A stretch of DNA of 64,000 bases from Mesorhabditis belari (Eukaryota; Nematoda; Chromadorea; Rhabditida; Rhabditidae), in contig CAUEEP010000211.1 of assembly GCA_958450365.1 (NCBI GenBank), positions 1,083,253-1,147,252 of the forward strand. Reading direction: 5' to 3'. Position 1 is the first letter of the stretch; each line of letters starts with the position of its first letter. The notes below the pieces were generated by a model. It did not search any database and was not told where the DNA came from. It saw only the letters and a list, made by a program, of their open reading frames with translations. Shown here piece after piece: positions 34,813 through 45,800 of the stretch. The position numbers and the translations under genes were made by a program.

Positions 34813-35464
34813 CATTCAATGCCAATTAATAATGATCTGTTTTTACTCTATTTTAGACTGTAGTTTGCAAATTTCGAATGTTTCGTTTTATTATTTCGTT
34901 GCAAGCTTTAAGCTAAAAGTTTTAAGGCACAAAGTGTCAAAAGTCATGTTTATTAACTTCAAAATTTTATTCAAAAGCCAATGGGAATTGACAACTTTGC
35001 ATAAAATTTGCTTCCGTTGTAGATTTTTGTTCTTTTGCTCCATTCTTCATGCATCTCTTTCTTGGTTTTCCAAATTTTGTTAGCATTCAATTGCAGTTAG
35101 TGATCTGTTTTTATTCGAACTATTATTGACTATTTTCTTGTAAATTTCAAATGTTTCATTTTTATTATTTCATTGGAATTATGAACGAAAGCTGTTGAAT
35201 AAAAGATAAATAAAAGGCTTGAAGGCACAAAGTACCAAAATTATGTACATTCACTTCTAAATTTTATTAAAAAGCCAATGGGAATTAACAACCTTGCATA
35301 AAAGTTAAGGACTTGTGGATGTAAAGGAATCCGCATTTCAAAAGTCAAAATTCGTTTAAAATCGGAAAATCGATATCGTTTTGAGGCAGTAAGGAAGAGA
35401 TAAAGGATAAAATAAAAAACAAAGCTGACAAACTAAAAAAGTCAAGTCCATTGTGCTGTTGATC

Positions 35465-35850
35465 TACTTGAGTTCCCTGAAATTTCTTGTTAGACAATCA
35501 TTGCGTAAACTGACCGCATTTTGAGATCTCCATTCGAGTAAGCACGAATGAGAAAAATCCGCTTCTTGGTAGAGCCATCAACGATAAAACATGGATCTTA
35601 GACAATATCCTGAAATATTGTAGCTGATACAAAACCTCAAGGATTTTCAGTGTGCCAGAGACTGTGCGTCTGCAAGAACTCAAAACACGCGCCGGTTTCC
35701 TCACTACTGTACTGCAAAGTAAAGCAGTTTTATGGCTCAAGCTTTGATATTGTCAAGTTATCCACTTGTCAAGGAGGTAAATGACTTAAAACTGATATCA
35801 AACATTAAACTTACATGTGATCGAAGTCATTTCACCGGTTGTCTGGAATT
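35465..35850 (-). pseudogene. calpain relic (P5)
   Basis: The last domain III exon (35469-35575) is joined directly to part of the exon that carries the catalytic Cys in the full copy (35575-35615, QDIV then PCFIVDG-like), so most of the gene is deleted. A short piece 35813-35840 matches the LRPH region. No catalytic residue is retained. Confidence 0.7.
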
Positions 35851-36326
35851 ATTGGTTGTTACTTGAATGCAATTTTCAAAATTTCATAAGCTTTGTCGAA
35901 ATCTTGGTTTCCATCAACGGCTTCATCGACTCGACTCGTGTCATTTTCGATCTTGTTGAAGCTAAAAGGGAAAAGCTAGACTTGACTTTTGTCGTGCACT
36001 TTGTAAGTAAAAATCTGTAAACAGAGCGTTTCTGGCGCACTGAATACGAGGGTTTGCCGCTGCAGACTTTAAAACTTCATATCTGTACATATTGAGTGCA
36101 AAATAAACTAAACAATCGACAAGAATGCAGAAAATTCAAGAAGTTCAAAGTAAAACAATGAAATGGAAAGACTACCGTACCCTAACGCTGTCTGATTCTA
36201 AAACGCATCAACGAACTTTATTTAAGTGAGAAGAATTGCGAACTTTTCATTCTCGTGTAGATTTTATTGTTTTAGTGCTTTCTTTTTCTCATTTTCTACA
36301 TTCACGCTTCTACAGGCAACGAGGCA

Positions 36327-38785
36327 ATGAGTGGAGCAATCGGGTCGCGAATCGAAGTTGGGCCCTGTGGTTGCGAGGAGAGCATGCAGTTGCGGCATGT
36401 GAGTTTATGGTTTTTGGTCGTTTCTGGCAAATTAGACACCCTAAGTACTATAGAAGTTTTTATAATATGTCTTGGTTGAAAAGCTTAGCTAATATCTTGC
36501 AATGGTGCTTGGTTCAAAAGCAGAACAAATTATGACAAGTTGTTGCAAAGGTACTGAAATCCTTGGCGGCTTAAAAGGTTTCATTATTAATTCGCGAAGT
36601 TTGGCTATCTAATCATCAAATGTTTAACCTTTTCGATCCGTAGAATTTAAAAAGATTTGTATTGACGTTGTAATCTGCTACATAGATAATAAAATTCTGG
36701 TACTTTGGGTTGGGCCACCTATATTTTTGATTTTTTCGCCTTTCAAAGGATAATCGAGGGCGCTGAGCACGTATTTCACAGTTATATAATAGGTTTTCCA
36801 CTGAAAAACCGACATTTCGACACGTTGGAAATTGCACTTTTGTTGCACTTTATTGCAACTAAAAAATTTGTGTGACTAAAAAAGTCACAGTAATTTGTGA
36901 CTTTTTCTAGTCACTGCTATTTGCCTAGGCTATGGCTTCCCACACTGACTGGAGACAGCCTATAGCCCGATTCACCCGGCTCCGGCCTTCCTGACACCCG
37001 GTGGCTTAGGTGGGTCGTTACGTAGCTGGTGAATCACTGTCAAACTGTCAAGTTCGTGCACAGCGCCCTAGATTACTCTGAAATGTGAAAAAATCCAAAA
37101 TATTGGTGCCCCGAACCCAAAAAGTATCAAAAGTATTATTTAAGCTAAAACTTTTTAGAGAAATAACTCACTACAAGAACAGCTCCAATATCTCACGGAT
37201 GTCGTTGGCAAGGATGAGACTGAGGTAAACTTTGCACATAGTAAAACCTTTAAAAATTTTTTAGGGTGATCACGTGTCTTTGATGGAACAAAACGAAGAT
37301 CTTCGTCAAAAGAATTATCATCTGGATGCTGATAACAAGAAGTTACGACAGGATGTTGAAGTAATCTTTAGCATTTATAGTTCAACTGAGAATATTTTAA
37401 AGAAATGACTTCAAGCTACTTTCGTTTCATTTAGATTCTGGAGGGAAGTCATCAACTTCTCGCGGATATCGTGAACAACGCCTTTATCGATTCGTCGGAG
37501 CCATTTAGGAAGGATGAGCCAGTGGAGAAGAAAGTGGGAGTGTTAAGAATAATTGTTGGTGTAAAGGGAGTTAGGTATGATCGATAGAAATTAAAGCTGG
37601 ATTGTTCGGCGTGGCCGTTCACTCACTAACCTTGAATAACTCAAATGTAATGGCAAAACATGTAAGATGTAATAGTTAGACACGGTCCAGTCCCCTGGCA
37701 CCAAGTTGATATGAGAACATTTAGATTTTATAAGTCATTAAAGCGTTGTTAAACTTTTTAAAACGGTATGTAACTTATTTCTGTTAGGAATTGTCTGACG
37801 CTCAAACTGAAGTCTTCGGACGTCTCGAGGATGGATTCCCTGTGTGTACAACTATCAAGGTGGAGATATTGCCATTTCCGCTATATACCATACGATTATG
37901 AATTACTAAACTGTAAAATTTAAAAAACCAACTTTAGATGATTGAAGCACTTTATCAAGAACTCAAGGATAAGCAGGCCGCAATGGAAAAAGAGCTGGGG
38001 GTAAACGCTTTAAGTATTGCTTTTAAAAGTTTTTCTTTTAGTCAGCTACACAAAAAATGGCGAGGGTTTTTGAACGCTTAGAAATGGAATTGAAGGCTAA
38101 ACAGGTAATGGACTTGAATAAGTGAACCTGAATGGAATACTTTAGGCTCTTCAAGCTGATTACGACCGTGTCAAGGCTGATCAACAAAAGGTTTGGGCCG
38201 TTTTCTTATTGATTGAATTTTTTGTTTAGTTACTTCTCCGGGAAGAACGCTACAAGCAAGAATTCGAAGAACTTGAGGATCTTTATCGGAAAACTGCTGA
38301 GGTTGTTGGTACTTATGAATATCGAATAGATCTTTGATTTAGCAAAATGAGAAGCTCCGCGATGAAATGGAAAATCAAAGGCTGGACGCGTTTGGGAGCA
38401 ATGGAGTTTTGGATCAAACGTTTCGATCGCTTGAGGATTCGGTAACTTTTAATGTGAGAGCTCTGAGCTTTTAACTTTAAGTCTAGGTTGGTTACATAGT
38501 TATGGGTATATATTAGGTACAATTGATTTGATATGTTGTTGCTTTTGATATCACCTATCTTTTAGCTGCAAGAAGCGACTGCGAAACAAAACGAAGTTGA
38601 CCAAATGATCGTCGATGTTCGGGAGAAGCAAAGAGCCAAGGTTTGTTAATGCATTATAACTAATATAAAAGAGTACATTGTTGATACAATTCCTTAAGCA
38701 AATGCAATCGCGGATTCTTCGAACCTCTTCTGGTAAGCTTTTTGGTGACCGTCACCATCGTCTTCTTCGCCTCGCTCTTAATGAT
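36327..38785 (+). CDS. coiled-coil protein, copy U6 (open through 11 exons, anchor out of frame)
   Basis: Exons at 36327-36398, 37159-37224, 37265-37360, 37435-37533, 37788-37859, 37938-38000, 38042-38104, 38146-38190, 38230-38301, 38343-38441 and about 38566-38640 are all in frame, giving the fullest version of the family. Segments include MSGAIGSRIEVGPCGCEES, SLQEQLQYLTDVV, NEDLRQKNYHLDADNKK, FERLEMELKAKQ and EERYKQEFEELEDLYRK. In exon 11, AAGCAAAGAGCC has one A more than the AAGCAAGAGCC of other copies. The reading therefore enters the last exon in a frame without the anchor and ends soon after; the anchor frame (LLVSFLVTVTIVFF, ending DRHQYI at 38813) is intact but unused. A possible upstream exon lies at about 35896-36003. 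Confidence 0.55.
36699..37128. mobile_element. hAT-like MITE in intron 1 of U6
   Basis: The ends are GGTACTTTGGGTTGGGCCAC and the complement of CGAACCCAAAAAGTATC. The flanks AAAATTCT and AAAAGTAT match at six of eight bases. It sits at the same host position as the element in U2. Inside are repeated GTGACT/AGTCAC palindromes (36870-36925) and a GC-rich foldback (36930-37045). Confidence 0.7.
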
Positions 38786-39455
38786 CGCATATGATCGACA
38801 TCAATACATCTAAAATTTGCTTCCGTTGTAGATTTTTGGTCTTTCGCTCCACTGTTCGTGCATCTATCTATTCTTTGTTTTCCGTTGTCCAAAAATTATT
38901 TTAGCATTCAATGCCAATTAATAATGATCTGTTTTTACTCTATTTTAGACTGTAGTTTGCAAATTTGGAATGTTTCGTTTTACTATTTCGTCGGAATGTT
39001 TAATAAAAGCTGCAGCTTAGGCACAAATTGTCAAAAATCATGTATATTCACTTCAAAATTTGTTCTAGGAAGCCAATTGGAATTGATAACTTTGCTTAAA
39101 AGCACAGACTTATCGATGTAAAAGAATACGCGTTTCAAGAGCCAAAATTCATTTAAAACCGGAAATAGAGACTGGCTGAGTATCATTATCATTTGCGCTT
39201 ATGAAATTCACTATAACAAATCCCTTCTCCCCAGCTTCTAACCAATTTTTTTTCAGTTTTCTGCTTCGCAATTTTGATGCACACACACATAGAAAACACG
39301 TTTGGCGTAAAACTTATAATATACGTACATGCTCCAAAAAAGGTACCCGCCTTTCTAAATCGCGCTCTTTGAGTGCACCTCTTCTCTAATGCATTTTTAC
39401 AAATGTTATTCGGGAATGTTACGTAGTCATTTTTCAATAATGTTCTTTTTTTTAG

Positions 39456-40215
39456 GAATGGATTCTTCAAATGGAGAAGGGACGCTCTTTTTCGACCGCG
39501 TTCAAATTGGAAGCCATTGAGTCTGCCGAAAAAAGCATCGAATAAGAAAGCTGCCGAAAAGTTTCGAGTCGCGAGGCCAAGAATTATCGAGTGGCAGAAA
39601 CAGCAAGAACGGCTGCTCACGGGAAATAACGATGCAAAGCGATTGAAAGGAGGCGAACGAAAGCTCAATTTTTTTCGGAAAACGATTACTCGAATTCTCT
39701 CGACGACCAGCAATTGCTCAACAAGTTCAACCTTATTCGATTGATTTCAAGCTGGACGCCATCGAATATGCAAAGAGGAACTCCAAAAATGATGCGAGCA
39801 AACTCCGTGCCGATCGAGCAATGATCCATAAATGGGTTTTACAGGAAGGACAATTGCGAAAAATTGAGGAAATCGTTGATGCAATTGAAAAGAGCCGAGA
39901 GGGAACTTACAAACAAACAACTCGATCAAGGACGGGTCGACTGGATCCGAAGCAAGCGGCGGAAGAGGAACAAAGTTTCGAGAAGATGGATTCACGAAAA
40001 GGCAAAAAACGTGCGCGAGCAGGATGGCACTAGGCTTGGAACGAGGAGATGATCGCCCACTTGTTGGAGGAAATTGATCTTGACGAAGGTGAAGAGAACA
40101 AGTGCTACGACAGAGTTTCGAGAAGATTGATTCACGAAAAGGCAAAAGACAAAAGAGCAGATTGAAGTCAGCGATGTTAACGAAAATGATATCGAGGATA
40201 ATTCATTTAAGTGAT
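39456..40215 (+). pseudogene. Brinker/pogo-type DNA-binding gene remnant with two helix-turn-helix repeats
   Basis: After an acceptor at 39455 comes AFKLEAIESAEK, then, after a one-base shift, NKKAAEKFRVARPRIIEWQK and KRLKGGERK. This is the BrkDBD/psq-like helix-turn-helix pattern of Brinker and pogo/Tigger transposases. A second such domain follows at 39735-39850 (FKLDAIEYAKRNSKNDASK, MIHKWVLQEGQ). In another frame RELTNKQLDQGRVDWIRSKR and VSRRWIHEKAK resemble the second, CENP-B/Tc5-type domain. A partial duplicate of VSRRLIHEKAK occurs near 40110. At least two frameshifts make this a remnant. It lies between U6 and U7. Confidence 0.55.
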
Positions 40216-40429
40216 ATGTTTGTTTAAAAATGCTTTTCATTTCGTTAATTGATTGTTGCCTACGTTAAAATTTTGTTTTACTAATGAATAAATTAATCAT
40301 AAATAGCTCTGATTTGAATGAAAACTTCTTGTAAGCTATTTGCTTAATTTTGCGGCGCGGTTGAAAAAGCGGTTGTCTAAAATTATTAGTTGTTACTTGA
40401 ATGCAATTTTCAAAAATTTCACAAACTCT

Positions 40430-42450
40430 ATGGAAAATCTTGTTTCCATCAACGGCTCCATCGATTCGACCCGTGTCATTTTCGATCTTGTTGAAGATGA
40501 AAGGGAAAAGCTAGACTTAACTTTTGTGGTGCACTTTGTAAGTAAAAATCTGTAAACAGCGTGTTTCTGGCGCACTGAATAGGGTTTGCCGCTGTAGACT
40601 TTAAAAATTCATATCTGTACATATTGAGTGCAAATTAAACTTAAAAATCGATAAAAATGTAGAAAATTCAAGAATTTTAAAGCAAAACAACGAAATTGCT
40701 CAACGTTACAGTAGAAATGGAAAGACTACCATACCCCAACGCTTTCTTTTTCTAAAACGCATCAACACGCCTTATTTAACTGAGAAGAATAGCGAACTTT
40801 CTCATTCTCGTGTAGATTTTGTTGTTTTAGCGCTTTCTGTTTTATCATTTTGCACATTAACGCTTTTGGTTCTTTTCCAATATCGGGGGAGCGGTCCGAT
40901 TATCGGGGGAGCGGAAGGATTATCGGGGGAGCAAATTTTGGCAGCGCTACATATGTCCTATTTAAAATTGTGACGAACGGGAGCTTGCTTTGTTGCAAAA
41001 AGTTATCGACTCGAATTCCTCTTGAATGCTTGGGGACCTTTCGCCGTGCGCAAGTGTCACATGCCCAGCGAAATAGATATTTCCCCTTTGAGCGGACTTT
41101 CATCGATTCGCCAGTTTCAAATCCACGACTGGATGACTCCTTTGGTGACAAAATAATCGATTGCCGTCGATTTCTTGAACGCACAAATATCGGAGAAGCG
41201 CATCATCGTTAAAGTTTTAAAAAAAAATGTTGCAGTTAAAATACAGTCCCGGAAATGCATTTTTCGAGGGGGCAAAATTTGCTCCCCCGATTTTCCTTTC
41301 GCTCCCCCGATAATCTTTCCGCTCCCCCGATATTGGAAAAGTACCACGCTTTTATATTGACTTTTTTTACAGGCAACGAGGCAATGAGTGAAGCAATCGA
41401 GTCGCGAATAGCAGTTGGGCCCTGTGGTTGCATGCAATGGCATGTAAGTTTGTGTTTTTTGGTCGTTTTTGGCAAATTAGATACCCGAAGTACTATAGAA
41501 GCTTGTCTAATATGATATTCTAATATGTCTTGGTTGAAAAGCTTAGCTAATATCTTGTAATAGTGCTAAGCAGAACAAATTATGAGGAGTTGTCAGTGAA
41601 AGAGTGAAATGCTTGGCGGCTTAAAAGGTTTCATTGTTGTTTTACGAAGTTTGGCTATCTAATCATCAGAAGTTTAATCTTTTCGGTTCGTTGAATTTAG
41701 GAAGATTCGTATTGATGATGTCATCTGTTAGATAGATAGTAACAATCTTAAACCTTTTTAGAAAAACAACTCACAACAAGAACAGCTCCAGTGGCTCGCA
41801 GATGTCGTAGGGGATGATAACAAGAAGTTACGACTAGCTGATGAAGTAATCTTTAACAATTATAGTTGAGCGAAGTATATTTCAAAGAAAGGACTGCAAG
41901 CTAAGTTTGTTTCATTTAGATTCTGAAGGGAAGTCATCAACTTCTCGCGGATATCATGAACAACGTCTTTATTCTTTCGTCGAAGCCATTTAGAAAGGAT
42001 GAGCCAACGGAGAAGAAAGTAGGAGCGTTTTCGGTAACTTTTAACGTCTTTGGGCTAAATGCCTAGGTTTATTGCATAGTTATTAGTATAGATACTAGGT
42101 ACAATTGACAATTGTTATTGCTTTTGATATCACCTATCTTTTAGCTCGAAGAAGCTATTGCGAAACAAAACGAGTTCGACCAAAGGATCGTCAATGTTCT
42201 GAAGAAGCAAGAGCCAGGGTTGGTTAATTCATCACAGTCAAAAACGAGTACAATTGTTAATACAATTCCTTTAGGATTTCAAACGAAACAAGGGTTAGGA
42301 CTAAATGAAACAAACTTCAACTTCAGATGCTTCAAATCTCTTCTGGTGGGCTTCTTGGTGATCGTCATAGTCTTCTTCGCCTCGCTCGCTTCCGTTCCCG
42401 TCGACTCAACCGACCCAAATGCGCTTTATGATCGACATCACTACATCTAA
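40430..42450 (+). CDS. coiled-coil tail-anchored protein, copy U7 (intact, short)
   Basis: A possible upstream exon begins MENLVSINGSIDSTRVIFD (40430). With donor GTAAAA at 40542, its phase fits the extended exon at 41373-41442 (NEAMSEAIESRIAVGPCGC). The alternative is that translation starts at ATG 41383. Then follow a fused exon 2+3 (41762-41845, QQEQLQWLADVVGDDNKK), 41920-42018 (ILKGSHQLLADIMNN), 42145-42218 (LEEAIAKQNEFDQRIVNVL) and 42327-42450. The usual last acceptor has been displaced by an insertion (42280-42326); an internal TTCAG at 42322-42326 restores the frame to the anchor (CFKSLLVGFLVIVIVFF) and the end DRHHYI. It is about 150 aa, or 190 with the upstream exon. Inferred to be a membrane-anchored short coiled coil. 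Confidence 0.6.
40868..41345. mobile_element. 478-bp hAT-like MITE with exact 8-bp target duplication
   Basis: It starts GGTTCTTTTCCAATATCGGG and ends with the complement of GGTACTTTTCCAATATCGGG. It is flanked on both sides by ACGCTTTT (40860-40867 and 41346-41353). The ends carry three spaced copies each of ATCGGGGGAGC in inverted orientation. The host block CATTAACGCTTTTATATTGAC is intact in other copies. It has no transposase. Confidence 0.9.
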
Positions 42451-42895
42451 AATTTGCTTCCGTTCTAGATTTTTGGTCTTTCGCTCCATCGTTCGTGCAT
42501 ATATCTCTATCCATCTATCTATCTATTCTTTGTTTTCCATTTTCCAAGAATTTTTTGAGCATACAATGCCAATTAGTGATCTGCTTTTACTAGCTTTTCG
42601 ACTGTCATCTTGCAAATTTCAGATATATCGTTGTCATGTTGAATAAAAGCTTTAAGGCACAGGGTGCCATGTATATTCACTTCAAAATTTTATTAAAAAG
42701 CAAATGGAAATTGATAACTTTGATGCATCAAAGCAATAGGCTTATCGATGTAAAAGAAAACGCGTTTCAGAGGTCAAAATTCGTTAAAAACCGCAAATAG
42801 AGGCAAGCTTGTCGGAAAATCGATATCTTTTTGGGGCAGTGGGGGAGAGATAAAGAATAAAATTACAAAACAAAGCTGATAAACTCAAAAATAAG

Positions 42896-45800
42896 TCAAT
42901 TCCATTGTGCTGTTGATCTACTTGAGTTCCCTGAAATTTCTTGTTCGACGATCATTGCGTAAACTGACCGCATTTTGAGATCTCCATTCGAGTAAGCACG
43001 AATGAGAAAATCCGCTTCTTGGTAGGGCTCAAATGTTGAGGGAACGACAACGTATTCACCGGGTGGAACACGGAAACGAACGGTCACCTAGAAAATGGTG
43101 AACAATTCTAATCCATTTTAAACGTGTCAACTTTTTCTACGACTTTCTGCTTATCTCTATTGTTATCCAATCTATCCAATCTATCAAACGTTTTTTCTGA
43201 TTCTTTGAGTATTCCATAAAGGGTATCAAAAGATGCAAAAAGTAGATGGATTCGGTAAAAATATAAACTAGATTACTGTAGAAGGAGACATGCTTTAGTG
43301 AATGAATTATTTGATATTACGGTAACGATTAGAGCTGTTCATTGATAAAGCTACAATTTTGTTCACCCACCTCTCGCATATTCGTGAACACGGGCACTTT
43401 GGCGAGCGATTGATTTGAGCGGAAGAATTGCTCGTTCAGCTTCACCCCGTTTCCTTGTGGAGCCTAGATTTTGGGCTAATGACTTATGGCTAATGGCTAA
43501 TGACTTTGATATCTAATTTTACAAATCTTCTAGAAACCACCTTGTAAACGGAGAATCCGATCGGAAGATCGTCTTTCCCCTTTGGTCGGAGTTCGCGACG
43601 GAATTTTTGCAAAACCGCCACCACAACCTGAAATTTGATTGATGAATTGATTAAAAATAAAACCGGACTTTGTTGATTCTTTTGAAATTTGCATTGTAAT
43701 TGCATTGCCAGCTTACCGTGCAATTTCCATCGCCTTCAACCCCGTTCTTTGCGTTCGTGAGCGACAATTGGAATTGTGGATTCTTCGGGAAGGTGGCTAA
43801 AAGAAAGAAGAGGTCACTGTAGAGCCTTTAGCCAATAAAATTAGATCTTTCTTTTTCAACTCACAAATATAATTGATACATCCCCCAGCGGAGTTCGCTT
43901 GACTGCTCCACGAGCCATCACATTGATCCTCTTGCCAGCTGGAAAGTGACGATAAGTAAAAGTTAACTTTTAGATATGGTGACGAAGGTTTTAAAGATTT
44001 GAAAGTATTAGGGAAGTTTGTTTTTGTTTGTTTTTGTTTATTTTTGTTTATTTTTGTTTATTTTTGTTTATTTTTGTTTGTTTTTGGTTTGTTTTTGGTT
44101 TGTTTTTGTTTGCTTTTGTCTTTTTGTCCCATGCAAACACCCACGATCCGGTCTCTTTCCCATCATCGCGCACCACTCCCGTCATTCGCTCGATCTCGTC
44201 TTCAACCTAAAAACTTTTGATACAAAGTTGATAACTTGAATCAAGTACAGTAAGCTCATTGATGTGTTTTAATAATTGATCAATTGCTAACTCAAAAAAC
44301 TCACATCGGCCGACAAGTTACACACTTCCAACTGCTCGAATGAGGTGATGAAATCGTCGAAAGATATCCTAAAAATTCTTCTTCTGACTCAAGCGCTTTG
44401 AGATTTGTATGAAAATTTCAAAATTAAATTCACAAAACCTATCCTTAAACCATTCGGTCACTCACCAAAACTCGCCATCCGCATTAAAAGCCACTTGCAG
44501 CTTCGACTTCTCCGTTTGGTTCACCGAATTCCACAAAGGACTGTTGTCCGACCAGGCGCCGTTCCATTCCTGGAAATGGATGGGAATTGAATGGCTTTAT
44601 ATTTAAAGAATGCTAATCTAGCTTTAAACGGGATCTCCCAGCAATCCACACCTTACTATTCCCCCACGGGTTTCTCACGCGAAGCAGCTCCACATCACCG
44701 GACGAGGTTGGCACCTGGAAACGATTTTTTTAGCTTAAAATTGAATAATATAAATCCTCTATTAGACTGACATCCTTTATTAGAGCGAAACTTTAAAAGT
44801 GATATCGAAAAATAGCGGCAACCCAAATCAACAAATGAAAAAATTAGCATTACCTATATTTCAGAAATTTCAATTGAATGACTGAATATCTTTTGTTTCC
44901 GACTTTGTTTGATTCTGCTTTTTTTAAATTTTTTTTTTTTGCTGACAACTTAATGTGTTTATTTCTTTTTTAACTTTATTCTACATTTATTAATATTTTC
45001 TTTTTAGATGATGGAGACGTTAATCAAAGATCGTCAATCGTTAATTGTCAACAGCAAAAACAAGCAACTCGAGCGATCATTGGATGAAATGAGCGATGCT
45101 TTTGCGAATTTTCTGATCATCGGGACTGTGAAAAAAGGATTAACCAAGAGCTTCGATGACGATGGAAGTGACGATGGAGGAGATAAGGAAGCGAGAGAAA
45201 CGACCGGACGAGGAAGGGACGCAAATGAAGCCGAGGATTTGACGAGTGCAAGAGGAGCAAAGCGGCGAGCCTTTCACGCCTTTCACGGCGGCGTGAAATT
45301 CAAGCTCGGAGTGTTCGAATACGCCAAGGAGAACTTAAATCAAGAAGCTGCCAAACATTTTCGAGTATCACGATCGTCGATTCAAGATTGGAGAAAACAA
45401 GAAGAATTTCGGTACTTGGTGGGCTGCGAGGGGCCACCTATATTTTTGATTTTTTCACCTTTCTGGTCGCCACCTTTCTAGGGGTAATCGAGGGCGTTGA
45501 GCACGAATTTAACAGTTTTAGCATGGGTTCTCAACTGAAAAACCGACATTTCGACAGATTGAAAATGACACTTTTTTTGCTTTTTTGCACTTTAAATGTA
45601 ACTTTAGATTTGTGTACTCAAGCTATCGACTATTGGGGCGCTTTTAAACGTCAAAACTAGAGCCAAAACCATATTTTTAACACTAAATATTCATTTTCTA
45701 ACTTAAATTGACTGGTAGATGCAAAAAATCTAAAAAAAATACTTTTTTTTTGAGATTTTGACTGATTTTGACATGGTTGAAATTTGGAAAATTTTTTTTT

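Noticed and set aside
39189..39713. 174-aa minus-strand ORF
   Set aside because: It lies opposite the helix-turn-helix remnant, whose plus-strand frames have recognisable motifs; the minus frame has none.
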